A stretch of DNA of 38,437 bases from an uncultured Pseudomonadales bacterium. Its GTDB lineage: Bacteria > Pseudomonadota > Gammaproteobacteria > Pseudomonadales > Pseudohongiellaceae. Under the pieces are notes generated by a model. That model worked only from the letters and a program-made list of their open reading frames with translations, ran no database searches and was not told where the DNA came from. The position numbers were made by a program, and so were the translations under genes. Location: contig CASQMQ010000071.1 in NCBI GenBank assembly GCA_949430125.1, positions 1 to 38,437 of the forward strand. Reading direction: 5' to 3'. Of this stretch, positions 18,937 to 27,900 are shown in pieces (the stretch's first letter is position 1; every line of letters begins with the position of its first letter).

Positions 18937-19551
18937 TTGAATCAGGGCGCCAAACAACGAATTGTCGGTACTGTCGTGCTACTCGCTCTAGCCTTAATAT
19001 TTCTGCCCATCATTTTTGATGGTGAAGGAAGCTATCAAGTTCCTGTCAGCAGCCGTATTCCAGAAACTCCCATTATTTCTATCCTTCCCGAGCCTACTCA
19101 GTCGCGTCCGGTTATCATTGGCAATGTTGAGCAAATAGGTCCAGAAGTTGCCGCGACGGTATCTCTCATAGAAGAAGTCACCGAGCTTGTCGAGGACCCT
19201 AGCGTTGCCATAGCTACTGCGGAACCTGTTAGCGATTTTGAAATCACCGAATCCGCCCCCATTTTTAGTCGCGAAGTACCGCAGCTTAGCGATGCAGGTC
19301 TGCCACAGGGTTGGGTCGTTCGCCTCGGATCTTTTTCAGATAGCGAGAACGCCAGCAATCTAGTGACCAGGTTGCAGGACGCTGGCTACAAAGCCTATAG
19401 CCGCGTAATGCGAAGCTCTCAGGAGGCTCTTACTGGAGTATTTGTCGGTCCTTGGTTGGATCGGGGGCAGGTAAACGAATATCAACAAAAGCTGCAAGAG
19501 GAATTTAGTTTGGCAGGTCTGGTAGTTCGTTACGAACTCGAGAGCCTATAA
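18937..19551 (+). CDS. SPOR-domain cell-division protein (DedD-like)
   Basis: A membrane-anchored protein with a C-terminal SPOR domain, which binds glycan strands stripped of peptides at the division septum. The 204 residues show a short cytoplasmic start (MNQGAKQRIVGT), one membrane helix at about 11-27 (VVLLALALIFLPIIFDG), a variable acidic, proline-containing periplasmic linker and the SPOR domain from about residue 124, GWVVRLGSFSDSENASNLVT, then LQDAGYKAYSRVM and TGVFVGPWLDRGQ. The start is a TTG at 18937; it gives the usual short N-terminus. In gene order (folC, SPOR, cvpA, purF) it is the DedD position. I leave the symbol open because sequence outside the SPOR domain is not conserved. 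Intact. Confidence 0.9.
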   Translation: MNQGAKQRIVGTVVLLALALIFLPIIFDGEGSYQVPVSSRIPETPIISILPEPTQSRPVIIGNVEQIGPEVAATVSLIEEVTELVEDPSVAIATAEPVSDFEITESAPIFSREVPQLSDAGLPQGWVVRLGSFSDSENASNLVTRLQDAGYKAYSRVMRSSQEALTGVFVGPWLDRGQVNEYQQKLQEEFSLAGLVVRYELESL

Positions 19552-19569
19552 CGGGTTACTGGTTAGCAA

Positions 19570-20061
19570 ATGGCATTCAATCAAGTCGATATAGTCATTC
19601 TGATAATCACCGTGCTCTCATCGGCATTTGGTCTGTGGCGGGGACTGATCAAGGAAGTACTTTCATTGTTGACCTGGATTGCAGCTTTGCTGGTGTCCAG
19701 AGTATACAGTGAGCCCCTCGCTGGTTGGATGACGGGCATGATAGAGAACGACGGCATTCGTTACGTTAGTGCGTTTGCGATACTTTTTTTCATTGTGATG
19801 ATGTTCGGAACGTTTCTGAATTCCCTTATGTCGAAATTGCTTAGCGTCACAGGATTGAAGTTGGCCGACCGTTTACTAGGAGCCGGCTTTGGTGTGGCTA
19901 GAGGTGTGATAATCGTGTTGGTGATTATGTTTATTGCTAGCATGTTTGTTTCAGAAACCGAGTTGTGGCAGCAATCACAGTTGGTCCCTTATGGGATGGA
20001 CTTAATTGAGAAGTCGCAGGTTTTCATTGGGGATATGAATAGCGTCAGTCCGACGCCTTAA
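19570..20061 (+). CDS. cvpA: Colicin V production protein family
   Basis: CvpA is a cytoplasmic-membrane protein, needed in E. coli for colicin V export from cells and linked in several bacteria to envelope stress; its molecular function is not settled. The 163-residue protein opens MAFNQVDIVILIITVLSSAF and GLWRGLIKEVLSLLTWIAAL (family pattern G-x-x-R-G-x-x-x-E), followed by helices around 76-95 and 110-130. Three or four membrane helices in total. Start ATG at 19570, 18 bases after the SPOR gene, and 24 bases before purF; the cvpA-purF pair is highly conserved. Intact. Confidence 0.93.
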   Translation: MAFNQVDIVILIITVLSSAFGLWRGLIKEVLSLLTWIAALLVSRVYSEPLAGWMTGMIENDGIRYVSAFAILFFIVMMFGTFLNSLMSKLLSVTGLKLADRLLGAGFGVARGVIIVLVIMFIASMFVSETELWQQSQLVPYGMDLIEKSQVFIGDMNSVSPTP

Positions 20062-20085
20062 TTACTGTTAATCGTGGGGCGCACT

Positions 20086-21591
20086 ATGTGTGGATTGGTA
20101 GGTGTGGTTGTTAGTAAAGATGCAGGTGTCTGTCTATATGACACATTAACCGTGCTGCAACACCGAGGTCAGGATGCGGCGGGCATCATGACTAGCGATA
20201 ATGGCAAGCTAAATCTCCGCAAAAATAACGGCCTGGTAAAGGACGTGTTCCGCACCCGACATATGCGCAGGCTGACTGGCAATATGGGTGTTGGTCATGT
20301 GCGCTATCCTACCGCCGGCGGCTCCAGCCCAGCACTCGCACAACCGTTCTATGTTAATTCACCCTATGGCCTCTGCCTCGCTCACAACGGCAATCTAACA
20401 AACAGCAAAGAACTCAGCCGCGACCTTTTCAAGGAAGACCTTCGTCATATCAATACTGATTCTGATTCGGAAGTATTGCTGAATGTATTCGCCCATGAAT
20501 TGCAGCGTCGCAATAAGATGAAGCCGCTGCCCGAAGATGTATTCGCAGCGGTTGCCGGTGTCCATAATCGCTGTCGCGGGGGCTTTGTTGCGATCGTCAT
20601 GTTGTCTGGCTATGGCATAGTCGGTTTTAGGGACAGAAATGGTATACGCCCGCTAGTTTTCGGTAGCCGGGAATCAGAGATGGGTAAAAAGGAATACATG
20701 ATCGCCTCTGAAAGCGTGGCGCTTGATTCGCAGGGATTTACACTAGAGCGCGATGTTGCTCCTGGTGAGGCGGTCTACATAGATACTGACGGCGGGTTAC
20801 ATACTCAGCTGTGCACCGAGCCTGGCGTGCATACACCGTGCATATTTGAACATGTCTATTTCGCACGTCCGGATTCTTTAATGGATGGCATATCGGTCTA
20901 TAAGGCGCGCATGCGCATGGGCGATCGTCTCGCGGACAAAATCGAACGAATCAGACCTGCGCACGATATCGACGTAATAATTCCAGTGCCCGACACGGCT
21001 AGGACAGCGGCTCTGGAATTGGCGAATCGTCTTGGATTGAAATTTCGTGAAGGTTTCGTGAAGAATCGTTATATCGGTCGTACGTTTATCATGCCAGGGC
21101 AAAGTCAGCGCAAGAAGAGTGTGCGCCAGAAATTGAATGCCATCGATCTCGAGTTCAAGGGCAAGAACGTATTGCTAGTCGATGACTCGATCGTTCGCGG
21201 TACTACCTGTAAGCAAATCATTCAGATGGCGCGCGATGCGGGTGCCGCTAAAGTCTATTTCGCCTCTGCAGCTCCAGCTATTCGCTATCCCAATGTCTAT
21301 GGCATCGACATGCCGGCAGCGGATGAGCTTATCGCCTCAGGTAAGACCGAAAAAGAAATCGAAGAGGCAATCGGGGCAGACTGGCTAATCTATCAGGATC
21401 TGGAAGATCTGATCTCTACAGCCTTGGAAGGCAATCCTAGCATCAAACAATACGAGTGCTCGGTGTTCAATGGCGAATACGTTACCGGCGATGTTGATGA
21501 GATATATCTTAAGCGTATTGAAAATCTACGTAACGATGCGGCGAAGGCAAAGAAGTCGAGTAAGAAGGCCAACGCACAAGCTAGAGACTAA
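20086..21591 (+). CDS. purF: Amidophosphoribosyltransferase
   Basis: PurF makes phosphoribosylamine from PRPP and glutamine, the first committed step of purine synthesis. The true start is the ATG at 20086, not the GTG at 20074 in the same frame, because the glutamine-hydrolysing Cys must follow the initiator Met (MCGLVGVV). The N-terminal class II amidotransferase domain shows [32 protein letters not shown] and [13 protein letters not shown]; the PRT domain shows [18 protein letters not shown] and the PRPP loop [14 protein letters not shown] (about 362-375). C-terminal length and about 501 residues are normal. The last residues are lysine-rich. In many relatives metZ follows purF; here there is none. 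Intact. Confidence 0.97.
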   Translation: MCGLVGVVVSKDAGVCLYDTLTVLQHRGQDAAGIMTSDNGKLNLRKNNGLVKDVFRTRHMRRLTGNMGVGHVRYPTAGGSSPALAQPFYVNSPYGLCLAHNGNLTNSKELSRDLFKEDLRHINTDSDSEVLLNVFAHELQRRNKMKPLPEDVFAAVAGVHNRCRGGFVAIVMLSGYGIVGFRDRNGIRPLVFGSRESEMGKKEYMIASESVALDSQGFTLERDVAPGEAVYIDTDGGLHTQLCTEPGVHTPCIFEHVYFARPDSLMDGISVYKARMRMGDRLADKIERIRPAHDIDVIIPVPDTARTAALELANRLGLKFREGFVKNRYIGRTFIMPGQSQRKKSVRQKLNAIDLEFKGKNVLLVDDSIVRGTTCKQIIQMARDAGAAKVYFASAAPAIRYPNVYGIDMPAADELIASGKTEKEIEEAIGADWLIYQDLEDLISTALEGNPSIKQYECSVFNGEYVTGDVDEIYLKRIENLRNDAAKAKKSSKKANAQARD

Positions 21592-21853
21592 TTCGGTTTT
21601 CAGTTAGACCGGCACTGTGAAGCTCGAGATAGAGTAGGACGAATGCTGAAAACATGGTTAGAAGTGAGGCGCTTTGCTGGAAATGAACACAGAGCGAGGC
21701 AAATTCGAAGTAATTAATCAGTGACTCTGCCTTGAAGAGGTAGTCGCATTTTGTCACCAGTCGGCGGAGGTAAAGACCAGCGACTCCTTGCTAGCTGGAC
21801 TGACGCGGGTAGGGTAAATTCTGCTGGATTTCCTTTTTGGTTTTATTGGCCCA

Positions 21854-22318
21854 TCATGCCGGTTCCATCTTTATTGTGTAGTCATACCAATCTACGATCT
21901 TTCCATCTCTGATAAAGAACACTCCAACGCCGTGCCAGGTCTTGATTGTGAAATCCGAGAAATAATCTATTCGCTCATTAATTACCATCGGTCCTCGCGC
22001 AAAGGTATCTAGCACCTCGAATTGATCGACGTTGTTAATGATGGTCTGGATACGGGCTGATACGGCGTCACGGCCATCAGCCAGTTCGGTCGTTTCCGTC
22101 ATACGGTATGCGCCGTCGTCAGCAAAAAAGCTCATAATGTTGTCGAGATCATGGCTGGGCCAGGCTGCGCAAAACTCATTGACGAGCTGAACGTTAGCCT
22201 GCTCGTCAGTTGTTAGCTCCGCCGCACTAGCCGAGCGGGCTATAGTAGCGAACGCCACTGCGCCAGCTCCAGCAGCAATAAAGCCTCTGCGATTCATTTC
22301 CGGTTCTTTAATTGACAT
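21854..22318 (-). CDS. Tat-exported limonene-epoxide-hydrolase-like (SnoaL/NTF2 fold) protein
   Basis: A 154-residue protein of the SnoaL/NTF2-like fold, closest in pattern to limonene-1,2-epoxide hydrolases. A twin-arginine signal is present: MNRRGFIAAGAGAVAFATI, with AxA before the probable cleavage (RSASAAELT). The mature part reads ADDGAYRMTETTELADGRDA (GRDA typical of the family), VINERIDYF and GVFFIRDGKIVDWYDYTI, which match the family pattern of the ERxD and DGKI-xxWxDY segments that carry catalytic aspartates and arginine. The ATG at 22318 has GGGAAGAGA upstream. The substrate cannot be told. It stands alone, with no catabolic genes next to it. The family call is fairly sure; the epoxide hydrolase activity is inference. 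Intact. Confidence 0.75.
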   Translation of the reverse strand: MSIKEPEMNRRGFIAAGAGAVAFATIARSASAAELTTDEQANVQLVNEFCAAWPSHDLDNIMSFFADDGAYRMTETTELADGRDAVSARIQTIINNVDQFEVLDTFARGPMVINERIDYFSDFTIKTWHGVGVFFIRDGKIVDWYDYTIKMEPA

Positions 22319-22422
22319 GATCTCTTCCCAGTATTTTTCTGATTTTTAATTCTTTGCAGATGTTCTTAGTGCCGGTTGTTAGCGTTATGAAACCCATGGC
22401 GTCCTTTCTAGCAGGTTATGTA

Positions 22423-22876
22423 TTACAACTTTTTTTCCCAAAACATTGCTTTCCCAAAAGTAGGGTCGAGTTCATAATCCTTAAATCCAAACTTGATATA
22501 CGAGCTCTTAGCTGGGATATTCCACTCGAGAACGCTCTAGCGTAATCTTACAGCGCTTTTTCTCTAAAGCCATATTTTGAACTTCATGTAACAAAAGATG
22601 GCTAATGCCTTGGTCGCGAAATTCTTCTACGACTACAATGTCGTGCACATTAACGATTGGCTTACATTGAAAAGTGGAAAATGCTTCAAAACAATTAATT
22701 AATCCAGCAGGTTTCCTGAAAACATAGCATATGATGCTGCATGCGTGCGAGATTTTACTCAGCTCAGTTGGTAATAGAGAAGTAATTTCTGGGGTAAAAG
22801 GGCTGCCTCTGCCCGTGGGATCGGAGGCATAGCAATTCATTAGATACCCAATATCTGCAGCATCCTTCCTTATCTT
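22423..22876 (-). CDS. GNAT family N-acetyltransferase, frameshifted, start unclear
   Basis: A GNAT-fold acetyltransferase, probably using acetyl-CoA, substrate unknown. The frame is open from about 22876 (KIRKDAADIGYLMNCYASD) through SIICYVFRKPAGLINCFEAF and the acetyl-CoA binding motif VNVHDIVVVEEFRDQGISHL to CKITLE. It then stops at 22508, but one base off, at about 22530-22545, it resumes as VLEWNIPAKSSYIKFGFKDY, then ELDPTFGKAMFWEK, the normal end of this family, with a stop at 22423-22425. Conserved residues precede the only ATG (22840), so the annotated start there cuts into the domain; the true start is uncertain and may need another indel near 22880. Located 12-20 bases after yciH and likely read with it. 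Confidence 0.75.
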
Positions 22877-22887
22877 AAAGTGGGGCG

Positions 22888-23247
22888 TTAGCCGCCTGCC
22901 AACTTGACGTTCTTAAACTGTTTTTCCAATTCCTGTTTAATCTGATCGCGATGGTCGCCCTGAACCTCGATCACACCATTTTTGACGGTGCCGCCGGAGC
23001 CACATAGAGCCTTTAATTTCTTTGCGAGGGTCTTTAGGTCTACCTCGTTCATTTCGAAGCCTGATATGAGGGTGACACCTTTGCCTTTTCGGCCTTTCGA
23101 TTCTCTGCTAATTCGGATTGAGGGATCGACGATTTGCCTTGGGTTGCCCTTATCTTGGACGAGGCGGCAATTGCACTTGCGCAGCGGTTTGTGACACCCT
23201 GGGCAGGTGGAGGATTCGGAACTGTAAACTAGTCGAGAGTTACTCAT
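22888..23247 (-). CDS. yciH: SUI1/eIF1-like translation factor YciH
   Basis: YciH is the bacterial relative of eukaryotic eIF1 (SUI1) and is reported to affect start-codon selection or translation inhibition. The 119-residue protein has an N-terminal part with CPGCHKPLRKCNC (four cysteines, possible zinc site) and the SUI1 domain from about 43: IRISRESKGRKGKGVTLISG, then LKTLAKKLKALCGSGGTVKN and GVIEVQGDHRDQIKQEL. The pattern GSGGTVKxGxIExQGDH is the family signature. The ATG at 23247 has no strong ribosome site. Intact, single gene with the GNAT gene just behind it. Confidence 0.93.
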   Translation of the reverse strand: MSNSRLVYSSESSTCPGCHKPLRKCNCRLVQDKGNPRQIVDPSIRISRESKGRKGKGVTLISGFEMNEVDLKTLAKKLKALCGSGGTVKNGVIEVQGDHRDQIKQELEKQFKNVKLAGG

Positions 23248-23273
23248 GGTGATAAACCGCTAGTCGCTTTGTG

Positions 23274-25058
23274 TTAAGTTTTGTAAAGCGGTGGTAGGGA
23301 ATATTGTTCTTCTTGCTGCTGTTTCTTTTGTGTGCGTAGTTTGCTTTTTCTTAGCTGCGAGATGAGCAGTAGTAAGTCTTTGGCATCGAATGTGCTGCTG
23401 CTCGCTTGGTTGTCATTAATTTGGAATAGAGCAGTTTGAATATTGCGTGCGTGTTCGTGCAGGGCAGGAGATTCACTCTGCTGCAGGATGTCTTCCATGC
23501 TGATTACTAAGCGGCTATCGATGTGGTGATCACACCATGTTATGAGCTTCTGTCGTATTGCTGTGAGGTCATTGCGACTGCACGCACGGACGAGTTGTTT
23601 GTAGGCTATGCGTTCGTTGTTGTCTGGGCTGTAGTTAGCTGCAATCTGCGCCACTAGTCGTTGCAGGTATTCTCTAATCTCACGCTTGTTGTCCGCGATT
23701 ACGAGTTTGTAAATGCTAAGCATCACGATGATGAATGCTGCGGCGATCGTATAGTTAAGCCATGCAGCCTCAACTTCGATAAATTCTGCCTCTGCCTGTT
23801 CATCTATCATGTCCTGATCCACTATCGGTAGCTGAGATAGTAGCTCCTCTAGATTCTCAGAGCTGGCCACGGTCTGTTCGGCGGGTATCTCGCCGGTGAC
23901 AGTTGCAATTACCACCCTGGTTGCGGGAATGATAGTTGCTTCAAGCTGGTTGGTGTTTATGTTCCACCAAGGGATTGATATCTCCGGAATTTCAACGTTG
24001 CCGCTTTCGGTAGCTACCATGGTAGTGGTTTCTATCCGGGTGCCAACGATCGCACCTTCTACAAAGGTGCGTTCGATCTCCGCGGGGTCAGGGTATAGGT
24101 TTAAGCCTTCAATCTCTGTGTGGCTAAATGGTGGTAGTACAGCGCCGTCCAGACCGTCTGCGGTCATGGTCATTGTGCGTACGACGCTGTCGCCAACTTT
24201 TAGGTTGTTGATGTCTGTGCTCCAGCTTTCCTCTAGCGTGAGGCTTGATACCGGTAGCCAGAAGGCGTTGTCTTGCATGGAAACTGGGCGTTCCAACACA
24301 TCAATTGTTATGCCTTCGATGAAGGCGGTAACGCGACGGGTGTTGAGGTTTCTAAACACAAAGTTACTAGACCCGTCTGTCACCTCTCCGCGAAACAGTA
24401 TGTCAGGAACCTCTAAGGGACCGCTACGCTGTGGAAAGATGACATAGCGCTTCTCGTAGACACCGTAGCGTTCTCCATCGATGAGTTTCTCATATTGATT
24501 GGGAGAGCCGATCAGTTGGATGACGGAGTCTTCCATCTCGAGTTCGGTGAATTGAGGGTTTCTAATGCCATTGATCGTGTAGTAGAGGCGAACTGTAAAT
24601 AACAGCTGCTCCTGGACGTAGACTGATTCTTTGTTTGTCTCTATTTCTAGGTATAACTCTTCGTTTGATTGGTTCGAGCGAGGCCCCTCATTAGTCACGG
24701 TGACTTGTATTGGCGCTGTCGCCGTTCCATTGATGTCTAGCTCAGGAATTACTAATTCGCCTTCTTCGAGAGGGAATAGCGTGACTATGTAGTCTGTCCA
24801 TGCTTCAACTGCGCCATTGACGCTCCTTATCTGGCTAGAGGTTCTAGTGCCTAGCACATCGAACTGGCTTGTTAGAGGAGTCAGGTCTAATTGCATGCCT
24901 TGGCGCTGGTCGTAGATACGTATAGTAAGCGTTACTGTCTCGCCGCGTGCGATCTCGTTGCGATCTAGAGATATCTCAACCTCTTGAGCCTGTGCAGTTG
25001 AGAATAGTGTTAGGCCGAAGCAGATAAATATGAATGCCAGTCGTGACTTAATTCTCAC
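23274..25058 (-). CDS. batD: BatD family protein (oxygen-tolerance/aerotolerance type)
   Basis: A large envelope protein of the BatD family (PF13584 type), last gene of the MoxR/Bat block. The 594 residues show a signal peptide (MRIKSRLAFIFICFGLTLF, cleavage after AQA), a long periplasmic beta-rich region starting with VEISLDRNEIARGETVTLTI, a membrane helix at about 431-450 (LNYTIAAAFIIVMLSIYKLV) and a cytoplasmic C-terminal helical domain (RLVAQIAANYSPDNN onwards). The GTG start overlaps the TGA of the preceding batBC gene by four bases (GTGA), so translation is coupled. In Bacteroides and other bacteria Bat proteins are linked to oxygen tolerance; the mechanism is not settled and the role here is inference from the operon. 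Intact. Confidence 0.88.
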   Translation of the reverse strand: MRIKSRLAFIFICFGLTLFSTAQAQEVEISLDRNEIARGETVTLTIRIYDQRQGMQLDLTPLTSQFDVLGTRTSSQIRSVNGAVEAWTDYIVTLFPLEEGELVIPELDINGTATAPIQVTVTNEGPRSNQSNEELYLEIETNKESVYVQEQLLFTVRLYYTINGIRNPQFTELEMEDSVIQLIGSPNQYEKLIDGERYGVYEKRYVIFPQRSGPLEVPDILFRGEVTDGSSNFVFRNLNTRRVTAFIEGITIDVLERPVSMQDNAFWLPVSSLTLEESWSTDINNLKVGDSVVRTMTMTADGLDGAVLPPFSHTEIEGLNLYPDPAEIERTFVEGAIVGTRIETTTMVATESGNVEIPEISIPWWNINTNQLEATIIPATRVVIATVTGEIPAEQTVASSENLEELLSQLPIVDQDMIDEQAEAEFIEVEAAWLNYTIAAAFIIVMLSIYKLVIADNKREIREYLQRLVAQIAANYSPDNNERIAYKQLVRACSRNDLTAIRQKLITWCDHHIDSRLVISMEDILQQSESPALHEHARNIQTALFQINDNQASSSTFDAKDLLLLISQLRKSKLRTQKKQQQEEQYSLPPLYKT

Positions 25059-26839
25059 CAGATCTGTCCTCCATTTTGCAAACTATTCGCCGTGCCATTT
25101 AACTGACGCTGTCGGTATTGGTATCTGAACTTGCGGCGCAGCAGTTCGCCCGGGTCGTCTTCGATGCGCCTTAGCCACTGTTCAAGAGATTGCTGCTCTT
25201 CGAATTCTTCATTGGTCGTTTCGCTGGGCGTATTCTGCTCGCTATTCGACTCGGAGCCTTCTTGCTCCTCCGGTGGTTGATTCTGCTGTTCTTGATCTTG
25301 CTGATCCTGATTGCCTTCTTGGCTCTCCTGATCTTGCTGCTCACTGCTTTCGGAGTCCTGATCTGACTCGTTCTCGGAATTTTGTTCTGACTCGTTTTCC
25401 TGGTCTTCGCCTTCTTGGTTCTCGCCGTTCTCAGCTTCTTCTTGCTCTAACAATTGCTCGACGATTGCCTTGTTCTGAAGAGAATCGGCGTGGCCAAGTT
25501 CTAAGCTGAGCGCCATGTCGTAGGCAGCTATAGACTCGGCGTAGTTGCCGGACAAGGCGAGGGCATTGCCTCGATTGTAGTGCCCATCGACAGTATCGAT
25601 GGCACTGAAGGACGCTACGGCGGCCTCGTAATTAGCAGCCTTGTAGTTAGCGGCTCCGGCCCAGTCGGTCGCTTCGAATAGCAGTGCGGCGGTAGAGTGT
25701 TCTTCGCTCGCGAAGGCTTCAGCGGCCTGTTGATCCTTTGTCATCCAAAGGTCTTTCCATTCGAGCGCTTGAGCCTGCTGGCTTGGTAGCATCATGCCGG
25801 ATCCGGTAATTAGAACGAGGCTGAATAACCAGCCGCGGCGGAAGCTCATGGCAGCGATCGGTAGAACCAACAGCAATAACCAAGGGCCGAACTCGTACCA
25901 GACATCAAATTCTTCTTCGACATCCGACATTTGATCGTCATCTAATAGTTCGAAGTCCGAAAGCAGGTAGGCCAGGTCAGAATCGGCAAGCTGTATATCG
26001 TGGTAGCGTCCGCTGACGCGATTGGCAAGTGACTGTAAAACGTTTTTGTTCAGAGTAGGGATGATCAATGCCCCTGCTTCATCTGTTAGGAAGTTGCCGT
26101 CATTAGTGCGAATTGGAGCGCCTTCCTCGGTGCCAATGCCCATGATCAAAAGTTCATAGTCGTTGTCGGCGAATTGTTCTGTGATTAGTAGTTCTTCATC
26201 GAAGCCGCTGATGCCGTCTGTCATTAACAGGACCTTGCCGCGGCTAGCGTCAGTTCCGTCAAGTAGCCCAATGGCAAGTTCGATCGCCTCAACTGGCTTG
26301 CTACCAAAAAGCGGCATGATATTAGGGCTTAGCGAGGGGACCAGCGCTTCAATCGTGACCACGTCATCGGTTAGTGGTGTCACGGTATGTGCGTCGCCAG
26401 CATAGACGACGAGGGCGGTTTGACCTTCTTCGCGCAGAGCGAGGATGTCCCGCAGCTTACGCTTCGCTAGATCGAGCCTATTCGGTGAATGATCTGGCGC
26501 GAACATAGATAGCGAAAGGTCAAAAACGATAACTAGAGCATCTTCTTTTTTCTGCACTGGTTGTGGCAATTGCTCCCACACCGGTCCGGCCAGCGCGAGA
26601 ATGGATAGAGCCCAGGCGGCAAATAACAAGATTAGCGGCGTTCGCTGTGATGCGTTCTTACTGCGGTCTAGAAGATAGGGCAGCAGGTTCTTGTCGATAG
26701 CCTTGTCCCAAGCTGTTACGACTGAATTCACGCGCCACATTGCGACGAAGAATAGCAGCACAGGAATCAGTGCCAGTAGCCATATTGGTCTTAGGAAATG
26801 AAAATTATCGATCAAGCTGACGGGTATAAGTATCTCCAT
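25055..26839 (-). CDS. BatB-BatC fusion: VWA domain, TPR repeats and Gln/Glu-rich tail
   Basis: A 594-residue membrane protein joining BatB (VWA) and BatC (TPR) in one chain. Two N-terminal membrane helices (RPIWLLALIPVLLFFVAMW; LILLFAAWALSILALAG) are followed by a VWA domain with a MIDAS-type start VIVFDLSLSMFAPDHSP (Asp, Ser, Ser) at about 103-119 and VLLMTDGISGFDEELLI. Another helix pair at about 320-355 follows, then TPR-like units (AANYKAANYEAAVASF; HYNRGNALALSGNYAESIAA). The residues about 465-543 are almost only E, Q, N, D and S. The C-terminus ends with EQWLRRIEDDPGELLRRKFRYQ, which is conserved in this family. ATG at 26839, 30 bases after batA. It ends overlapping batD. Such BatB/C fusions are common in gammaproteobacteria. 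Intact. Confidence 0.88.
   Translation of the reverse strand: MEILIPVSLIDNFHFLRPIWLLALIPVLLFFVAMWRVNSVVTAWDKAIDKNLLPYLLDRSKNASQRTPLILLFAAWALSILALAGPVWEQLPQPVQKKEDALVIVFDLSLSMFAPDHSPNRLDLAKRKLRDILALREEGQTALVVYAGDAHTVTPLTDDVVTIEALVPSLSPNIMPLFGSKPVEAIELAIGLLDGTDASRGKVLLMTDGISGFDEELLITEQFADNDYELLIMGIGTEEGAPIRTNDGNFLTDEAGALIIPTLNKNVLQSLANRVSGRYHDIQLADSDLAYLLSDFELLDDDQMSDVEEEFDVWYEFGPWLLLLVLPIAAMSFRRGWLFSLVLITGSGMMLPSQQAQALEWKDLWMTKDQQAAEAFASEEHSTAALLFEATDWAGAANYKAANYEAAVASFSAIDTVDGHYNRGNALALSGNYAESIAAYDMALSLELGHADSLQNKAIVEQLLEQEEAENGENQEGEDQENESEQNSENESDQDSESSEQQDQESQEGNQDQQDQEQQNQPPEEQEGSESNSEQNTPSETTNEEFEEQQSLEQWLRRIEDDPGELLRRKFRYQYRQRQLNGTANSLQNGGQIW
25211..25447. repeat. Low-complexity Gln/Glu/Asn/Asp/Ser coding stretch in batBC
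   Basis: This part of batBC codes for about 79 residues with repeats such as QDQQDQEQQNQ, separating the TPR part from the conserved C-terminal motif. The DNA is a run of degenerate CTG/TTC-rich triplets on the plus strand. Length variation between strains is expected. Confidence 0.75.
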
Positions 26840-26869
26840 CAGGCTTTGCTTCCTTTGGCTGTTTCAATT

Positions 26870-27900
26870 TCATCTATCATCGCTATCGGCTAGTCTTGCC
26901 TTTCCAGCGAGTGACATCCACGGAATCGAGAATAAGGCGAGCAGGAAACTGATTATCACCGCTGCACCGAGGGGCCAGTAAAATAGAACTCTAGTGGGCC
27001 TATAGGTCTGCTCGTCTTGCTCGATGGTCTCGAGTAGGTCTAGTTCCTCGTAAATATCTACAAGGTCATTCACGTCTCTAGCTCTGAAGTAACGCCCTCC
27101 AGTGGATTCTGCAATCTGTGTGAGGACAGCTTCGTCCAATTCTGCTGATGGGTTGATCGCTCGCGCACCAAAGAATGTGCGCTGAACGACCTGATCTGCA
27201 CCTATGCCGATCGTATAAATTTTGATGTTTTCTGTCTGCGCGAGTTGGCCTGCCTGTTCTGGCGAAACGGCGCCGGCATTGTTTACGCCATCGGTAAGTA
27301 GCACCAGCACACGACTGTTCTCGGGTCTCGTGCGCAGATGGATTACACCTAGGCCGATAGCATCGCCTATGGCGGTTGCCGATTCTTCGATGATGCCGAT
27401 CTCGGCTTCGGCCAATAGCGTACCTACTGTTTGCCGATCAAAGGTCAGAGGCGCCTGAATATAGGCATGGGCGGCGAATAGGATTAGACCGAGGCGGTCG
27501 CCTTCGCGGCGCTCTACAAAGTCACCTACAACGGCTTTCACTACGTCGATACGTGAGGCCTGTCGATTGCCTACGACCATGTCTTGTGCTTCCATGCTGC
27601 CGGAGATGTCGACCGATAGCATCAGGTCGCGACCGGTGGATGGCAACTGCACCGGTTCGCCTAGCCACTGTGGGCGGCTGGAGGCAATCACCACGAGCAA
27701 CCAAATTGCTGTGCAGCAGATTAGGTTTAACAATCTGCCGGAGGTCATGTTCTCGTTGTCTGACTGCAAACGGCTGAGAGCGCTGAAGAAAGGGCACATA
27801 CAACGCCGCATCCTGACGTGGCGCGCGGGCAAACAGCTTATAAATAATTAGCGGCAGTGGCAGGGCCAGGAACACAGTAGGGCCAAGTAAATTCAAGCAT
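26870..27900 (-). CDS. batA: BatA: VWA-domain membrane protein, frameshifted
   Basis: A VWA-domain protein of the Bat/Aer operon, anchored in the membrane at both ends. The ATG at 27898-27900 overlaps the TGA of the DUF4381 gene and opens MLEFTWP; after a change of frame near 27880 it goes on VFLALPLPLIIYKLFARAPR and DAALYVPF, then a second change near 27785-27795 leads into FSALSRLQSDNENM and the helix LLNLICCTAIWLLVVIASSR. The VWA domain has DLMLSVDISGSMEAQDM (MIDAS Asp-x-Ser-x-Ser) and VLVLLTDGVNNAGAV. The C-terminal membrane helix is VLFYWPLGAAVIISFLLALF. If the TTG at 27896 is used instead, only one break remains. Breaks do not remove conserved sequence, so they look like errors. Confidence 0.85.

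Noticed and set aside
23896-24447. Plus-strand open frame of 183 residues
   Set aside because: It lies wholly antisense to batD, has a Ser/Thr/Val-rich composition typical of an antisense shadow, and shows no motif.
27522-27896. Separate gene starting at the TTG 27896
   Set aside because: Its N-terminus is the start of BatA; the rest is batA read in the wrong frame after an indel.
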